DNA from: an uncultured Gemmiger sp.
GTDB taxonomy: Bacteria > Bacillota > Clostridia > Oscillospirales > Ruminococcaceae
DNA length: 64,000 nucleotides
Direction of reading: 5' to 3'
NCBI GenBank assembly: GCA_947631565.1
Contig: CANRLV010000001.1
Coordinates: 26,588 to 90,587 of the forward strand
The first letter of the stretch is position 1; every line of letters starts with the position of its first letter. Shown here piece by piece: positions 9,278 to 18,792 of the stretch. The notes under the pieces are model-generated. The model was not told the DNA's origin and ran no database searches. It worked only from the letters and a program-made list of their open reading frames with translations. The position numbers were made by a program, and so were the translations under genes.

Positions 9278-10417
9278 GTGACCTACTGTTTTTTCTCGGC
9301 CCAGTACCTGCCCACCGTGGGCGGCGTGGAGCGCTATACCTGGAACCTGGCCCGCCGCGCCGTGCGCGCCGGGCACCGTGCCCTGGTGGTGACGAGCGCC
9401 CTGCCCGGCCTGCCGGAGCGCGAGACCGACGCCGACGGCATCGAGATCTTTCGTCTGCCGGTGTGGGCCGTGATGAAAGGGCGCTTCCCGGTATTGCGGC
9501 CGGGGCCGCGCTTTGCGGCGCTGGCGCGCGCGCTGTGGGCGCAGGACATCGATTTCTGCTTCATCCAGACGCGTATGTACACCGAGAGCGTGTGGGCCGC
9601 CGCGGCCGCCAAGCGGCGCGGTATCCCGGGCCTGGTGCTGGACCATTCCACCGGCTATATGCCGGTGGGCGGCGGGGCGGTGGGCGCGTGCGGGCGCCTG
9701 TATGAGCAGTGGGCCTGCCGCTTTATCAAGCGCTGCGGCTTTCCGTTTTACGGCGTGTCGGCGGCGGCGTGCGCGTGGCTGCGCACCTTTGGCGTGGATG
9801 CCGCCGGCTGCCTGCCCAACGCCGTTGACCCGGCCGAGGCGGCAGCGCTGGCGGCCGGCGCCGAGCCGGCTGACTGGCGGGCCGCGCTGGGCCTGGCCCC
9901 CGATACCCGGCTGGCCGTGTTCGTCGGCCGCCTGATCCCCGAAAAGGGCGCCGCCGCCCTGGCCGAGGCCGTGCAGGGGCTGTCCGGCACGGCGGCGGTC
10001 ATCGCCGGCAGCGGACCGCTGCGGGCCGCGCTGGAGGCCCGGCATCTGCCGAACGTCTATTTTCTGGGCGATGTCCCCCACCCGGCCGTGCTGCGCCTGC
10101 TGTGCCAAGGGGACGTCTACTGCCTGCCCACCGAATATGCCGAGGGCTTCCCGACCACATTGCTGGAGGCGGCCGCCTGCCGCTGCCCCATCCTGTGCAC
10201 CCGCACGGCCGGCACCGCCGAGCTTTTGCCGGACGACGGCCACGCGGTGTTTTTGCCCGACGCCCGGCCCGAGAGCGTGCGCGCCGGGCTGCAGGCCGTG
10301 CTGGCCGACCCGGCCGCCGCCCGGGCGAGGGCGGAGGCCGCCTACCGGACCCTTTGCGCCCACTTTACATGGGACGCGGTTTTTGCTATGATGGAAAGCG
10401 CCGCCGGGGCGCCGTGA
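9278..10417 (+). CDS. Glycosyltransferase family 4
   Basis: 'LPTVGGVERYTWNLAR', 'VGRLIPEKGAAALAEAV', 'PTEYAEGFPTTLLEAAAC'; GTG start 9278 fits the AAGGGGG SD better than 9269. Confidence 0.85.
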   Translation: MTYCFFSAQYLPTVGGVERYTWNLARRAVRAGHRALVVTSALPGLPERETDADGIEIFRLPVWAVMKGRFPVLRPGPRFAALARALWAQDIDFCFIQTRMYTESVWAAAAAKRRGIPGLVLDHSTGYMPVGGGAVGACGRLYEQWACRFIKRCGFPFYGVSAAACAWLRTFGVDAAGCLPNAVDPAEAAALAAGAEPADWRAALGLAPDTRLAVFVGRLIPEKGAAALAEAVQGLSGTAAVIAGSGPLRAALEARHLPNVYFLGDVPHPAVLRLLCQGDVYCLPTEYAEGFPTTLLEAAACRCPILCTRTAGTAELLPDDGHAVFLPDARPESVRAGLQAVLADPAAARARAEAAYRTLCAHFTWDAVFAMMESAAGAP

Positions 10418-10440
10418 CGCGCCCCCCACGAGGTGAAACG

Positions 10441-11160
10441 ATGTCAAAACTGCTCATCATCATCCCCGCCTACAACGAGGAAGCCAACATCGAGCGCGTG
10501 GTCCGCGACCTTGTCGACCACTACCCGCAGTATGACTATGTGGTCATCAATGACGGCAGCCGGGATAAAACGGCCGCCGTCTGCCGGGCCAACGGTTACC
10601 ACCTGATCGACCTGCCGGTCAACCTGGGGCTGGCGGGGGCGTTCCAGACCGGGCTGCGCTACGCGGCCGAAAACGGCTATGACTGCGCCGTGCAGCTGGA
10701 CGCCGACGGTCAGCACAAGCCGGAATTCATCGCCCCCATGCTCACCGAGCTGGAGGACGGGGCCGACATCGTCATCGGCAGCCGCTTTTTGACGGTGAAA
10801 AAGCCCAAAACGCTGCGCATGGTCGGCAGCTATATCATCAGCTGGTCCATCCGCCTGACCACCGGCCGCGCCATCTGTGACCCCACCAGCGGTATGCGTA
10901 TGTTCAACCGCGCCATGGTCGAGGAGTTTGCCCAGAACCTGAACTACGGTCCCGAGCCCGATACCATCAGCTACCTTATCAAGAACGGCGCCGTCGTCAA
11001 GGAGGTCCAGGTCGAGATGGGCGAACGCCTGGCCGGGCAGAGCTACCTGAATTTCTGGAGCAGCGCGCAGTATATGATCAAGATGTCCATGTCCATCCTG
11101 CTCATCCAGTGGTTCCGCAAGCGGGACCGCGAGACCCCCTACCCGGAAAGGAGCCTGTGA
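10441..11160 (+). CDS. Glycosyltransferase family 2 (DPM1-like)
   Basis: MSKLLIIIPAYNEEANIERVV, LGLAGAFQTGLRYA, QLDADGQHKPE. Confidence 0.88.
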   Translation: MSKLLIIIPAYNEEANIERVVRDLVDHYPQYDYVVINDGSRDKTAAVCRANGYHLIDLPVNLGLAGAFQTGLRYAAENGYDCAVQLDADGQHKPEFIAPMLTELEDGADIVIGSRFLTVKKPKTLRMVGSYIISWSIRLTTGRAICDPTSGMRMFNRAMVEEFAQNLNYGPEPDTISYLIKNGAVVKEVQVEMGERLAGQSYLNFWSSAQYMIKMSMSILLIQWFRKRDRETPYPERSL

Positions 11161-11162
11161 CG

Positions 11163-11522
11163 ATGTTCGACCAGCCCATCCTCCGCGTCTGCCTGATCGT
11201 GGGCAGCCTGGTCACCGCCGGCTACATCCTGTTCCGCGTGCGGGCCGCCAAGGTGCAGATCGAGGACACCATCTACTGGCTGCTGTTCAGCGCCGTTTTG
11301 CTGGTGCTGGCCCTGTTCCCCGGCATCGCCTACTGGGCCGCCGGGCTGCTGGGCTTTGTCAGCCCCATCAACTTTGTGTACCTGGTCATCATCTTTTTGC
11401 TGCTGGCACGGCAGTTCTTCCTGTCCATCCGCATCAGCCAGCTGGACAGCAAGGTGCGCATTTTGACCGAGCGCGTGGCCCTGAACGAGGAAAAAGTGGA
11501 GCGCGAAAAGCTCGACCTGTGA
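11163..11522 (+). CDS. DUF2304-like membrane protein
   Basis: Three TM segments plus C-terminal coiled coil; pairs with GT2. Confidence 0.75.
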   Translation: MFDQPILRVCLIVGSLVTAGYILFRVRAAKVQIEDTIYWLLFSAVLLVLALFPGIAYWAAGLLGFVSPINFVYLVIIFLLLARQFFLSIRISQLDSKVRILTERVALNEEKVEREKLDL

Positions 11523-11530
11523 TTTTGTGT

Positions 11531-11559
11531 TTGTCAAACTGCGGCCGGTGTGCTATAAT
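11531..11559 (+). promoter_or_regulatory. Sigma-A-type promoter
   Basis: TTGTCA - 17 nt - TATAAT upstream of the 11592 ORF. Confidence 0.6.
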
Positions 11560-11591
11560 GGTATGCCGGAAGAGAAAGGACGGTATCGCAT

Positions 11592-11882
11592 ATGCCATTC
11601 ACCCCCAAGCTGACCTACAAGGGCCGCCCGCTGGTGCGCTGCGGCAATGATGTGTATTACGGCTCAATGGAGGAGCCGTATGTGGTCTACCTGCAAATTT
11701 TGAACACCAAACAGGAGAACGGCGTCGAGGTGGCCGACCGCGTGCACCTGATGCTGCTCTCGACCGACGAGAGCAAGCCCCTGCCGGAGCGCATCATCCG
11801 CCAGGCCAACCGCGTGGGGCTGTGGAGCGCGCTCAACTTCGGCGACATCATGCTCCAGGGTGCCCTGCAGGGCAAGGTGTGA
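11592..11882 (+). CDS. Small conserved-type hypothetical protein (96 aa)
   Basis: Complete ORF with SD (AGAAAGGA) and consensus promoter upstream. Confidence 0.65.
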   Translation: MPFTPKLTYKGRPLVRCGNDVYYGSMEEPYVVYLQILNTKQENGVEVADRVHLMLLSTDESKPLPERIIRQANRVGLWSALNFGDIMLQGALQGKV

Positions 11883-11899
11883 GCCCCAACGACGTACAA

Positions 11900-12089
11900 A
11901 AGCTTATTTTAACCCCATCGGTCCCGACGGACATGTGCCGGCGGGACCGATACCTTTAGAGCAAAAAATGCCGTGCAAGTCGCCCTTGGGCATGCGCACG
12001 GCATTTTTTGTGACGGGGTGTGTCCAAGAGAGGGGTGCAGGCGGACCGGCGCAGCGAAGCGAAGCCCGTAACGCCGAATCCCTCTCTTG
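11900..12089 (-). repeat. Composite three-hairpin interspersed repeat, copy A (minus orientation relative to B-D)
   Basis: Reverse complement matches copies B-D: stems ATCGGTCCCG/CGGGACCGAT, CAAAAAATGCCGTGC/GCACGGCATTTTTTG, AAGAGAGGG/CCCTCTCTT. Confidence 0.9.
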
Positions 12090-12095
12090 AAGGCG

Positions 12096-13037
12096 TCAGT
12101 CTTCCAACGCGGCGCGGGCGGCGTCGATCTTGGCGTTGGCGGCGGCCAGCTGCTCGGCGCAGGCGTCGCCGGCGGCAACGAGGCGGTTGCGGTCCCCCAG
12201 CAGCACGGTCCAGTACTCGGCGCCGTCGTAGCGGAAGATGACCCAGTCATACCCGTCGTATTTTTGGGCACTGATGCGGGTCACGGGATAGGTGCCCAGC
12301 GGCAGGTAGCCGACCACGTCGTAGAGGTCGGCGCTGTAAAAATACTCGGTGCGGGCGCCGAATACGCTCAGCTGGTAGCCCTGCACCTCGGTCATGTCCG
12401 GCCCGGCGGTGCGAAAGCCGTTGAAGCCGCCGGCCCGGATGGCGGGCAAAAAGTCCAGATAGCTGTAATCAAGGTCCACGGCACCCCCGACGCCGGGCAC
12501 CGTACCGGAGCCGGAATACTGCCACAGCGCATAGGGGCCGGTATAGCCGAGGTTCTGGCGGTAATCGGCCACCCACAGCGGGTAGGCGGAGAGGGCGGCG
12601 GCATCGAGATAATTGTTGATGAAGTTGGTGTAGCTGTACCATCCGGCATACCAGCGGCGCTGGTACAAAATATCCATGGCAAAGCGGACGAGGCCGGTCA
12701 GCTGGGCGCGGCCCAGGCTTTGCAGGCTGGCGTCCTCGACGTCGACGAAGACCGGGTACTCCAGCTGCAAGCCCTCCAGAGAGGGCAGAAAGGCCAGCAG
12801 CTCGTTGATGACCGCCTGCTCGGTGCGGGCGTAGGTATAGTAATAGGCCCCCACCCGCAGCCCGGCCGCGTGGGCGCCGTTGACGTTCTGCGCAAAATAC
12901 GGGTCGACATAGATACCGCTGCTGCCGGTGGAGCCCAGCCGCACGAGGGCAAACTGCTTGCCCGCCGCCGCCACCCGGCTCCAGTCGACACTGCCCTGGT
13001 AGCGCGAAACGTCGATGCCGGTTTGAAATAACGCCAT
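12096..13037 (-). CDS. GH25 family lysozyme-like protein
   Basis: 'MALFQTGIDVSRYQGSVDWSRV', 'YPVFVDVED', 'LWQYSGSGTVPGV...DLDYSY'. Confidence 0.88.
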   Translation of the reverse strand: MALFQTGIDVSRYQGSVDWSRVAAAGKQFALVRLGSTGSSGIYVDPYFAQNVNGAHAAGLRVGAYYYTYARTEQAVINELLAFLPSLEGLQLEYPVFVDVEDASLQSLGRAQLTGLVRFAMDILYQRRWYAGWYSYTNFINNYLDAAALSAYPLWVADYRQNLGYTGPYALWQYSGSGTVPGVGGAVDLDYSYLDFLPAIRAGGFNGFRTAGPDMTEVQGYQLSVFGARTEYFYSADLYDVVGYLPLGTYPVTRISAQKYDGYDWVIFRYDGAEYWTVLLGDRNRLVAAGDACAEQLAAANAKIDAARAALED

Positions 13038-13107
13038 AAAAATGCCCCCTTCCCGTTCGCATACTATGCGAAGCCGGAAAGGGGTGTGTACATTTTTGGG
13101 GGAGGTC

Positions 13108-14541
13108 TCAGGGCGCCGCCTCGCCGCTCTGCGCCAGACCGGCGGCATAGGCGCTGTTGCTGTGCCCCGGGAAAGGATAGGTGGCGACACTGTCGGCGGT
13201 GAGGCTGGCGACGCCGTACCAGCGGGCGCGGCAGAGGGCGATGGAGTCGCCGCCCTCCCCGCGGATATCCGGCAGGCCGCTGATCGGGCACCAGCGGGTG
13301 TAGGGCTCGATGCCGTAGGTCACGAGCTCGGCGGTATAGGGCTCGGTCTGGGCGGCGGCCTGTTCGCGGATCGAGGCGTCGCGCCTGCGGTCCATCAGCC
13401 AGAAGCTGGCGTTGTCATATCCGGCCTCAAACAGCGTGAACAGACAAATCACCGCGGCCGCGGCGGTGCCGGCGGCAAACAGCCTGCGCAGGCGCTCGCC
13501 CTCCAGCTGCACGAGGCAGGCGGCGCAGGCGGCCGTGAGCAGGCTGAACACCCCGTGGCCGGAACGCTCATAGTAAAAGGGGCTGAAGATCAGGGCAAAG
13601 TTGGCGCCCAGCGCCCCGGCCAGCAGGATGCACGGCCAGAGCAGCGGCCGTCTGTCCCCTTTCGCCTTTTGCTGCCACCACAGCAGCGTGAACAGCACCG
13701 CGAACACCAGCAGCTCGGGCAAGGCATGGTCCCTGAGCATATTCAGGCAGGTCAGGAAGCGCACCGCGTACTTTGTTAAAAGCGGCGTGGCATCGGCAAA
13801 ATTCTTGGCGCGGTTGTAGTTGCCGGGGGCGGCGATGAGCAGCGCGAAGCCCGCCAGCGCCCCGCCAAGGCCCGCCCACATCCACGCCGGGGCCTTTTTG
13901 CGGGCGGCCAGCTCCGCTGCCAGGCACAGCACCAGGCAGACCAGCATCCCGGCGCTGGTGTTCTCGCTCAGCCAGCCGGCGAACAGCCCGCCGACGGCCA
14001 TGGCCGGGGCCATCCACCGCGCGGCCGTGAACGGCTGTTGCCGCCAGTAGCGCCACGGCAGCAGATACGCGCAGCAGCCCAAGGTCGCCCACAGATAGTT
14101 GCAGGACCCGCACATCCACAGATTGGTCTGCCCGAAAGCGGGGTTGAGCAGCCAGAGCGATATTTCGATGAGCGCAAACGCCGTCACATCCCAAGCGCCG
14201 CTGCGCCGCCCGCGGGCCAGGCGGTAGAGCACCAGCCCCAGCCCCAGATAGGCCGCCGCGTTGAGCACGTTGAACACGGCCTTGGGCAGCATGGTGAAGC
14301 CCTGCGCGAAGAATTTGACGACGACGCGGCCCGTCCACTCAAAATAATGGAAGCAGAGGCTGCGCAGCAGCTGGGGCAGGCTTTGCAGGCGCAGCCCGGT
14401 ATCAAAGGCGAAAGCAAAGGTGAAATCGTCGGCGATATAGGGCGTCAGCGCGTTGAGCAGCACCATCCATAAAAACACGAACGCCGCCAGCGCGAGAAAG
14501 GCCCGGCGCTGCCGGGGCCGATCCTTCGTCGTTCCCATCAA
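13108..14541 (-). CDS. DUF6056-like polytopic membrane protein
   Basis: Multi-TM; 'ADDFTFAF', 'YFEWTGRVVVKFFAQGF', 'NPAFGQTNLWMCGSCNYLW'. Confidence 0.7.
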   Translation of the reverse strand: MMGTTKDRPRQRRAFLALAAFVFLWMVLLNALTPYIADDFTFAFAFDTGLRLQSLPQLLRSLCFHYFEWTGRVVVKFFAQGFTMLPKAVFNVLNAAAYLGLGLVLYRLARGRRSGAWDVTAFALIEISLWLLNPAFGQTNLWMCGSCNYLWATLGCCAYLLPWRYWRQQPFTAARWMAPAMAVGGLFAGWLSENTSAGMLVCLVLCLAAELAARKKAPAWMWAGLGGALAGFALLIAAPGNYNRAKNFADATPLLTKYAVRFLTCLNMLRDHALPELLVFAVLFTLLWWQQKAKGDRRPLLWPCILLAGALGANFALIFSPFYYERSGHGVFSLLTAACAACLVQLEGERLRRLFAAGTAAAAVICLFTLFEAGYDNASFWLMDRRRDASIREQAAAQTEPYTAELVTYGIEPYTRWCPISGLPDIRGEGGDSIALCRARWYGVASLTADSVATYPFPGHSNSAYAAGLAQSGEAAP

Positions 14542-14659
14542 GGCCGATGCCTCCCTTCACAGTCCCTTCACTTTGTAGCACACAAGCGCGCCCGCGGCAA
14601 GTGCTGCGCCGCTGTAAGGCCTGTCCGCCGCCTTTTAAGGTACTTTACAGGGCTCGCGC

Positions 14660-15397
14660 TCATGCGACGGAATCCTCGCTGACCGGGAAGGTAAAGTAGG
14701 TGTCCGGATAGGGCTCGTCCGCCAGCGTAAAGTGCCACCACTCGGTATCCAGCGGCTTAAAGCCATTGTCCACCATGATATCCCGCAGGGTATTGCGGTT
14801 GTCGATCTGCTCCCGGGTCAGGTCCCCCACATAGTCCGGGTGGGACAGCTCGCCGAAGTAGTCAAAGGTGCCGCCCATATCCAGCTCCTTGCCTGTGTCC
14901 ATATCGAACAGGGTCAGGTCCAGCGTGCTGCCCCGGCTGTGGCCGGACTTGGCCGCGATGTAGCCCTGGTCGAACAGAACGGACTTGTCCAGCTCGGGGT
15001 AAAAATACGCCTTCATACGGGTATCGTCGGTATCCTCGGCCCATGCGACGAAGTTGTCCACAGCCGTCTGGGGGCGGTAGGCGTCATAGACCTTGAGGCG
15101 GTAGCCCTGCTGTGCCGCGTCGGCGGCCGCGCCCTGCAGGGCCTGCGCCGCCTCTTTGGTGAGCAGGGCGCAGGGGTCCTCGTAGCCGTCGATGCGGTCG
15201 CCCACAAAGTTGTAGGTGGAGTAATACCGTACCTCCAATATCACGTCGGGCACCGCCTCGGCCAGCGATACGAACCCCGAGGCATCGTTCTCCGGGGATA
15301 CGCTCTGTGCCGCCGATGCCGACCCGGCGCACGCACTCAGGAGCAGGAGCGCCCCCAGCGCCAGCGCTGCCAGCGATTTAGACTGCTTTTTCATCAT
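14660..15397 (-). CDS. VanX-like M15D D-Ala-D-Ala dipeptidase, lipoprotein
   Basis: Lipobox LLSACAG; 'YDAYRPQTAV', 'SGHSRGSTLDLTL', 'DTEWWHFTL' (M15D zinc/catalytic motifs). Confidence 0.85.
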   Translation of the reverse strand: MMKKQSKSLAALALGALLLLSACAGSASAAQSVSPENDASGFVSLAEAVPDVILEVRYYSTYNFVGDRIDGYEDPCALLTKEAAQALQGAAADAAQQGYRLKVYDAYRPQTAVDNFVAWAEDTDDTRMKAYFYPELDKSVLFDQGYIAAKSGHSRGSTLDLTLFDMDTGKELDMGGTFDYFGELSHPDYVGDLTREQIDNRNTLRDIMVDNGFKPLDTEWWHFTLADEPYPDTYFTFPVSEDSVA

Positions 15398-15459
15398 GAC
15401 CGTTCCTTTTTATTTTATATCCGTCGGAAATGGACTGGTCGGAAGGCAAAGGCGCTTGT

Positions 15460-15663
15460 TTACGCCTCGCCGGATGCCCTGGCCCACACCATAAAGCCCC
15501 CGCATTTTTTGCAGCGCAGGGGGAACACTTCATGGGGATGCGGGTCGGGATCCTCCCAGTTACAGCGCGTGCAGCGGTAGTACCCTGATTTTGCAGACCC
15601 GTCCCCGCCCGTCACGCGGTCCAGGGCGGCCTCGTTCAGCTCTTGTCCGTTCAGCTTGCCCAT
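15460..15663 (-). CDS. Small GG-leader protein with zinc-ribbon-like core (67 aa), paralog 1
   Basis: LNGQELNEAALDRVTGG leader followed by CTRC...CKKC. Confidence 0.7.
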   Translation of the reverse strand: MGKLNGQELNEAALDRVTGGDGSAKSGYYRCTRCNWEDPDPHPHEVFPLRCKKCGGFMVWARASGEA

Positions 15664-15742
15664 GGTTACCCCCTTTTCCCCTGTCCAGCAGGGGTCGATG
15701 AAGCCCTCGCAGCGGACGGTCTGGCCCGCCGGCGGCGCTTGT

Positions 15743-15955
15743 TTACGCTTCGTCTTGTATCTCGTACCATTGCATCCGTCCGCCGCACTTTCTGCAGGTG
15801 AGTACCTTCGGGATGGGAGCGCCCTTGTTGGGATTTTCCCAGCCGCAGACCGTGCAGCGGTAGTGCCCTGCCAAATGTAAGCTATTGGGTTCGTTCCCGC
15901 CCGTCACGCGGTCCAAGGTGGCCGCGCCCGGTTCCTTTTCGTTCAGATCGTCCAT
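15743..15955 (-). CDS. Small GG-leader protein with zinc-ribbon-like core (70 aa), paralog 2
   Basis: LNEKEPGAATLDRVTGG followed by CTVC...CRKC; same layout, 5' hairpin and 3' flank as paralog 1. Confidence 0.7.
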   Translation of the reverse strand: MDDLNEKEPGAATLDRVTGGNEPNSLHLAGHYRCTVCGWENPNKGAPIPKVLTCRKCGGRMQWYEIQDEA

Positions 15956-16154
15956 GGTTTACTCCTTCCCCCCTGTTCAGCAGGGGCCGATGCTGGCCAA
16001 GCGCCGGAGGCGCCGGCCGTGCGCATGGGCATAAAGCCGGCTGATTCCTGCAGGGTACATCCGCTGCCGCTTCCATTGTACCATCAAAACGCTTATGTTA
16101 CAATACTTTTGACGAAAAAGCGCTGCTATATAGCAGATCGCTTCCCAACGCCTT

Positions 16155-16207
16155 ATAAAAAAGAGCGCGCCGAAAATCCTGGTAAAGCAAGACTTTCGGC
16201 GCGCTCC
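16155..16207 (-). terminator. Intrinsic terminator downstream of tRNA-Arg
   Basis: GAGCGCGCCGAAA/TTTCGGCGCGCTC stem, followed by a T-rich stretch (CTTTTTTAT) in minus direction. Confidence 0.8.
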
Positions 16208-16211
16208 CTGG

Positions 16212-16285
16212 CGTCCGCGAGAGGATTCGAACCTCCGGCCTGCCGCTTAGGAGGCGGCCGCTCTATCCAACTGAGCTACGCAGAC
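16212..16285 (-). tRNA. tRNA-Arg (CCT)
   Basis: Minus-strand cloverleaf GTCTGCG...CGCGGAC acceptor, anticodon loop CTCCTAA, T-arm GGTTCGAATCC. Confidence 0.95.
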
Positions 16286-16338
16286 AAAATTTTGGCGCCG
16301 CCTACAGTATATCCGCTTTGCGGCGCCTTGGCAAGCCC

Positions 16339-17553
16339 TTACGCGTACAGCGCGGCCAGACCGACCAGCACCTTGACCACGGCGTCCATCTTTTCGGCGG
16401 TGATGCACTCATACGGGCCGTGGAAGTTGAAGCCGCCGGTGCCGAGGTTCGGGCACGGCAGGCCGCGGTAGCTGAGCATGGCGCCGTCGGTGCCGCCGCG
16501 GATGGGCAGCTCGATGGGTTCAAGCCCTGCCGCCCGGATGGCCTTGCGGGCGTTCTCGACAAGATGGAAATGGGGGCGTATCTGCTCGATCATGTTGTGG
16601 TAGCTGTCCTTGAGCTCCAGCGTGACGGTGCCGGGGCCGTATTTCTCGTTCAGGCGGCCGGCGATGTGCCGCATCAAAAACTTGCGGCGGGCAAAGCTCT
16701 CGCCGTCATGGTCGCGGATGATGTAGCCCAGCTTGGCCATCGTCACATCGCCCATCATGCTGGTCAGGTGGAAAAAGCCCTCGCGGCCCTCGGTGTGCTC
16801 GGGGCGGTCGAACTCCGGCAATGCGGCGTGGAATTCCCACGCCACGTTCTGGGCGTTGAGCATCAGGTCCTTGGCGGAGCCGGGGTGGATGGCCCGCCCG
16901 CGCACGGTGACGACGGCGGACGCGGCGTTGAAGTTCTCGTACTCGATCTCGCCGGCCTCGCTGCCGTCCACCGTGTAGGCGTAGGCGGCGCCGAAGCCCT
17001 CCAGGTCAAAATGCTCGGTGCCGCGGCCGATCTCCTCGTCGGGGGTGAAAGCGATGCACAGCCTGCCGTGGGGCAGATCCCCGGCGATGATGCGCTCCAG
17101 CGCCGTCATGATCTCGGCGATGCCGGCCTTGTCGTCGGCGCCGAGCAGGGTGGATCCGTCGGCCGTGATGAGGGTCTGGCCCCGCAGCCGGGCAAGAAAG
17201 GGGAACTTTTCGGGGCTGAGGATCACGCCGCCCTTGGGCAGGCGCAGGGCACGGCCGTCATACTGCTCGTGGACCAGCGGCGTCACGTTCTCGCCGCCGG
17301 CGTCGGGCGAGGTATCCATATGGGAGATAAAGCCCAGCCCGGGGGCGTCCTCGTGCCCGGGCGCGGCGGGCAGCACGGCATAGACGTAGCAGTCGGGGCT
17401 GACGCGGACGTCCGATAGGCCCAGGCCGCGCAGCTCGGCGGCCAGTGCCTCGGCAAAGGCGAACTGACGGGCGGTGCTGGGGCTGGTCTCGCTGGACGGG
17501 TCGGAGGTGGTGTGGTACTTGACGTAGTTGAGCAGACGGTCACAGGCGCGCAT
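16339..17553 (-). CDS. pepT: Peptidase T (M20B tripeptidase)
   Basis: 'GFISHMDTSPDAGG', 'TADGSTLLGADDKAGIAEIMTAL', 'FTPDEEIGRGTEHFD', 'PIRGGTDGAMLSYRGLPCPNLGTGG'. Confidence 0.95.
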   Translation of the reverse strand: MRACDRLLNYVKYHTTSDPSSETSPSTARQFAFAEALAAELRGLGLSDVRVSPDCYVYAVLPAAPGHEDAPGLGFISHMDTSPDAGGENVTPLVHEQYDGRALRLPKGGVILSPEKFPFLARLRGQTLITADGSTLLGADDKAGIAEIMTALERIIAGDLPHGRLCIAFTPDEEIGRGTEHFDLEGFGAAYAYTVDGSEAGEIEYENFNAASAVVTVRGRAIHPGSAKDLMLNAQNVAWEFHAALPEFDRPEHTEGREGFFHLTSMMGDVTMAKLGYIIRDHDGESFARRKFLMRHIAGRLNEKYGPGTVTLELKDSYHNMIEQIRPHFHLVENARKAIRAAGLEPIELPIRGGTDGAMLSYRGLPCPNLGTGGFNFHGPYECITAEKMDAVVKVLVGLAALYA

Positions 17554-17745
17554 GGGGGCAACTCCTTACATTTTATGGTCTGTGTGCCAGTATACCACAA
17601 ACCAAAACATTTTCCAAGCGGTTTCGGTTTAGACTTTGCAAACCGCGAATTTTGTGGTATGATGATCTCAATTATGGGACCTTGTGTCCTGCGGGCGGCG
17701 TATGCCGCACCCGGTCCGGCACAGCGGCAAAAGGAGTTTAACGGT

Positions 17746-18792
17746 ATGACCAGCATTTTCAACGGCAAGACACTGCTCATCACCGGCGGCACCGGCAGCT
17801 TCGGCAACACGGTGCTCAAGCATTTTTTGACCACCGACATCGGCGAGATCCGCATCTTCTCGCGCGATGAGAAAAAGCAGGATGATATGCGCCACGACCT
17901 GCAGGCGCGCTGGCCGGAATACGCCGGCAAGGTCAAATTTTATATCGGCGACGTGCGCAACGCCCAGAGCGTGCACGACGTGATGCCGGGGGTGGATTTC
18001 ATTTTCCACGCGGCGGCGCTCAAGCAGGTGCCGAGCTGTGAGTTCTTCCCCATGGAGGCGGTGCGCACCAACATCATCGGCACCGACAACGTCCTCCACG
18101 CCGCCATCGAGGCCGGGGTCAAGCGGGTGGTCTGCCTTTCGACCGACAAGGCCGCCTACCCCATCAACGCCATGGGCATCAGCAAGGCGATGATGGAGCA
18201 CGTCATCACCGCCAACGCGCGCGTGTCCGCCCAGCGGGGCGGGCCGGTCATCTGCTGCACGCGCTACGGCAACGTGATGTGCAGCCGCGGCAGCGTCATC
18301 CCGCTGTTTGTCGAGCAGATACGCGCCGGCAATCCCATCACCATCACCGACCCCGAAATGACCCGCTTTTTGATGAATCTGGACGAGGCCGTGGACCTGG
18401 TCATGTTCGCCTTTGCGCACGCCAACCCCGGCGACCTGTTCATCCAGAAATCCGACGCCTCGACCATCGGCGACCTGGCCAAGGCCGTGCAGACGCTGTT
18501 CGGCGACACCGGCACCCGCGTCATCGGCACCCGCCACGGTGAGAAGCTGTACGAGACGCTGATGACCCGCGAGGAGCGTATGCGCAGCGAGGACATGGGC
18601 GGGTATTTCCGCGTGGCGGCCGACAGCCGCGACCTCAACTACGACAAATATTTTATCGAGGGGCAGGTCCACACCCAGGCCGACGAGGATTACACCAGCC
18701 ACAATACCCGCCGCCTGAACGTGGCCGAGACCGTTGAGAAGATCAAGACCACCGACTACATCCGGGAGGCACTCAAACAGGATGGCAAATGA
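17746..18792 (+). CDS. capE: CapE/FnlA-like UDP-GlcNAc 4,6-dehydratase/5-epimerase
   Basis: 'LLITGGTGSFGNTVLKHFL', 'FSRDEKKQDDMR', 'HAAALKQVPSCEFFPMEAVRTN', 'STDKAAYPINAMG'. Confidence 0.9.
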   Translation: MTSIFNGKTLLITGGTGSFGNTVLKHFLTTDIGEIRIFSRDEKKQDDMRHDLQARWPEYAGKVKFYIGDVRNAQSVHDVMPGVDFIFHAAALKQVPSCEFFPMEAVRTNIIGTDNVLHAAIEAGVKRVVCLSTDKAAYPINAMGISKAMMEHVITANARVSAQRGGPVICCTRYGNVMCSRGSVIPLFVEQIRAGNPITITDPEMTRFLMNLDEAVDLVMFAFAHANPGDLFIQKSDASTIGDLAKAVQTLFGDTGTRVIGTRHGEKLYETLMTREERMRSEDMGGYFRVAADSRDLNYDKYFIEGQVHTQADEDYTSHNTRRLNVAETVEKIKTTDYIREALKQDGK

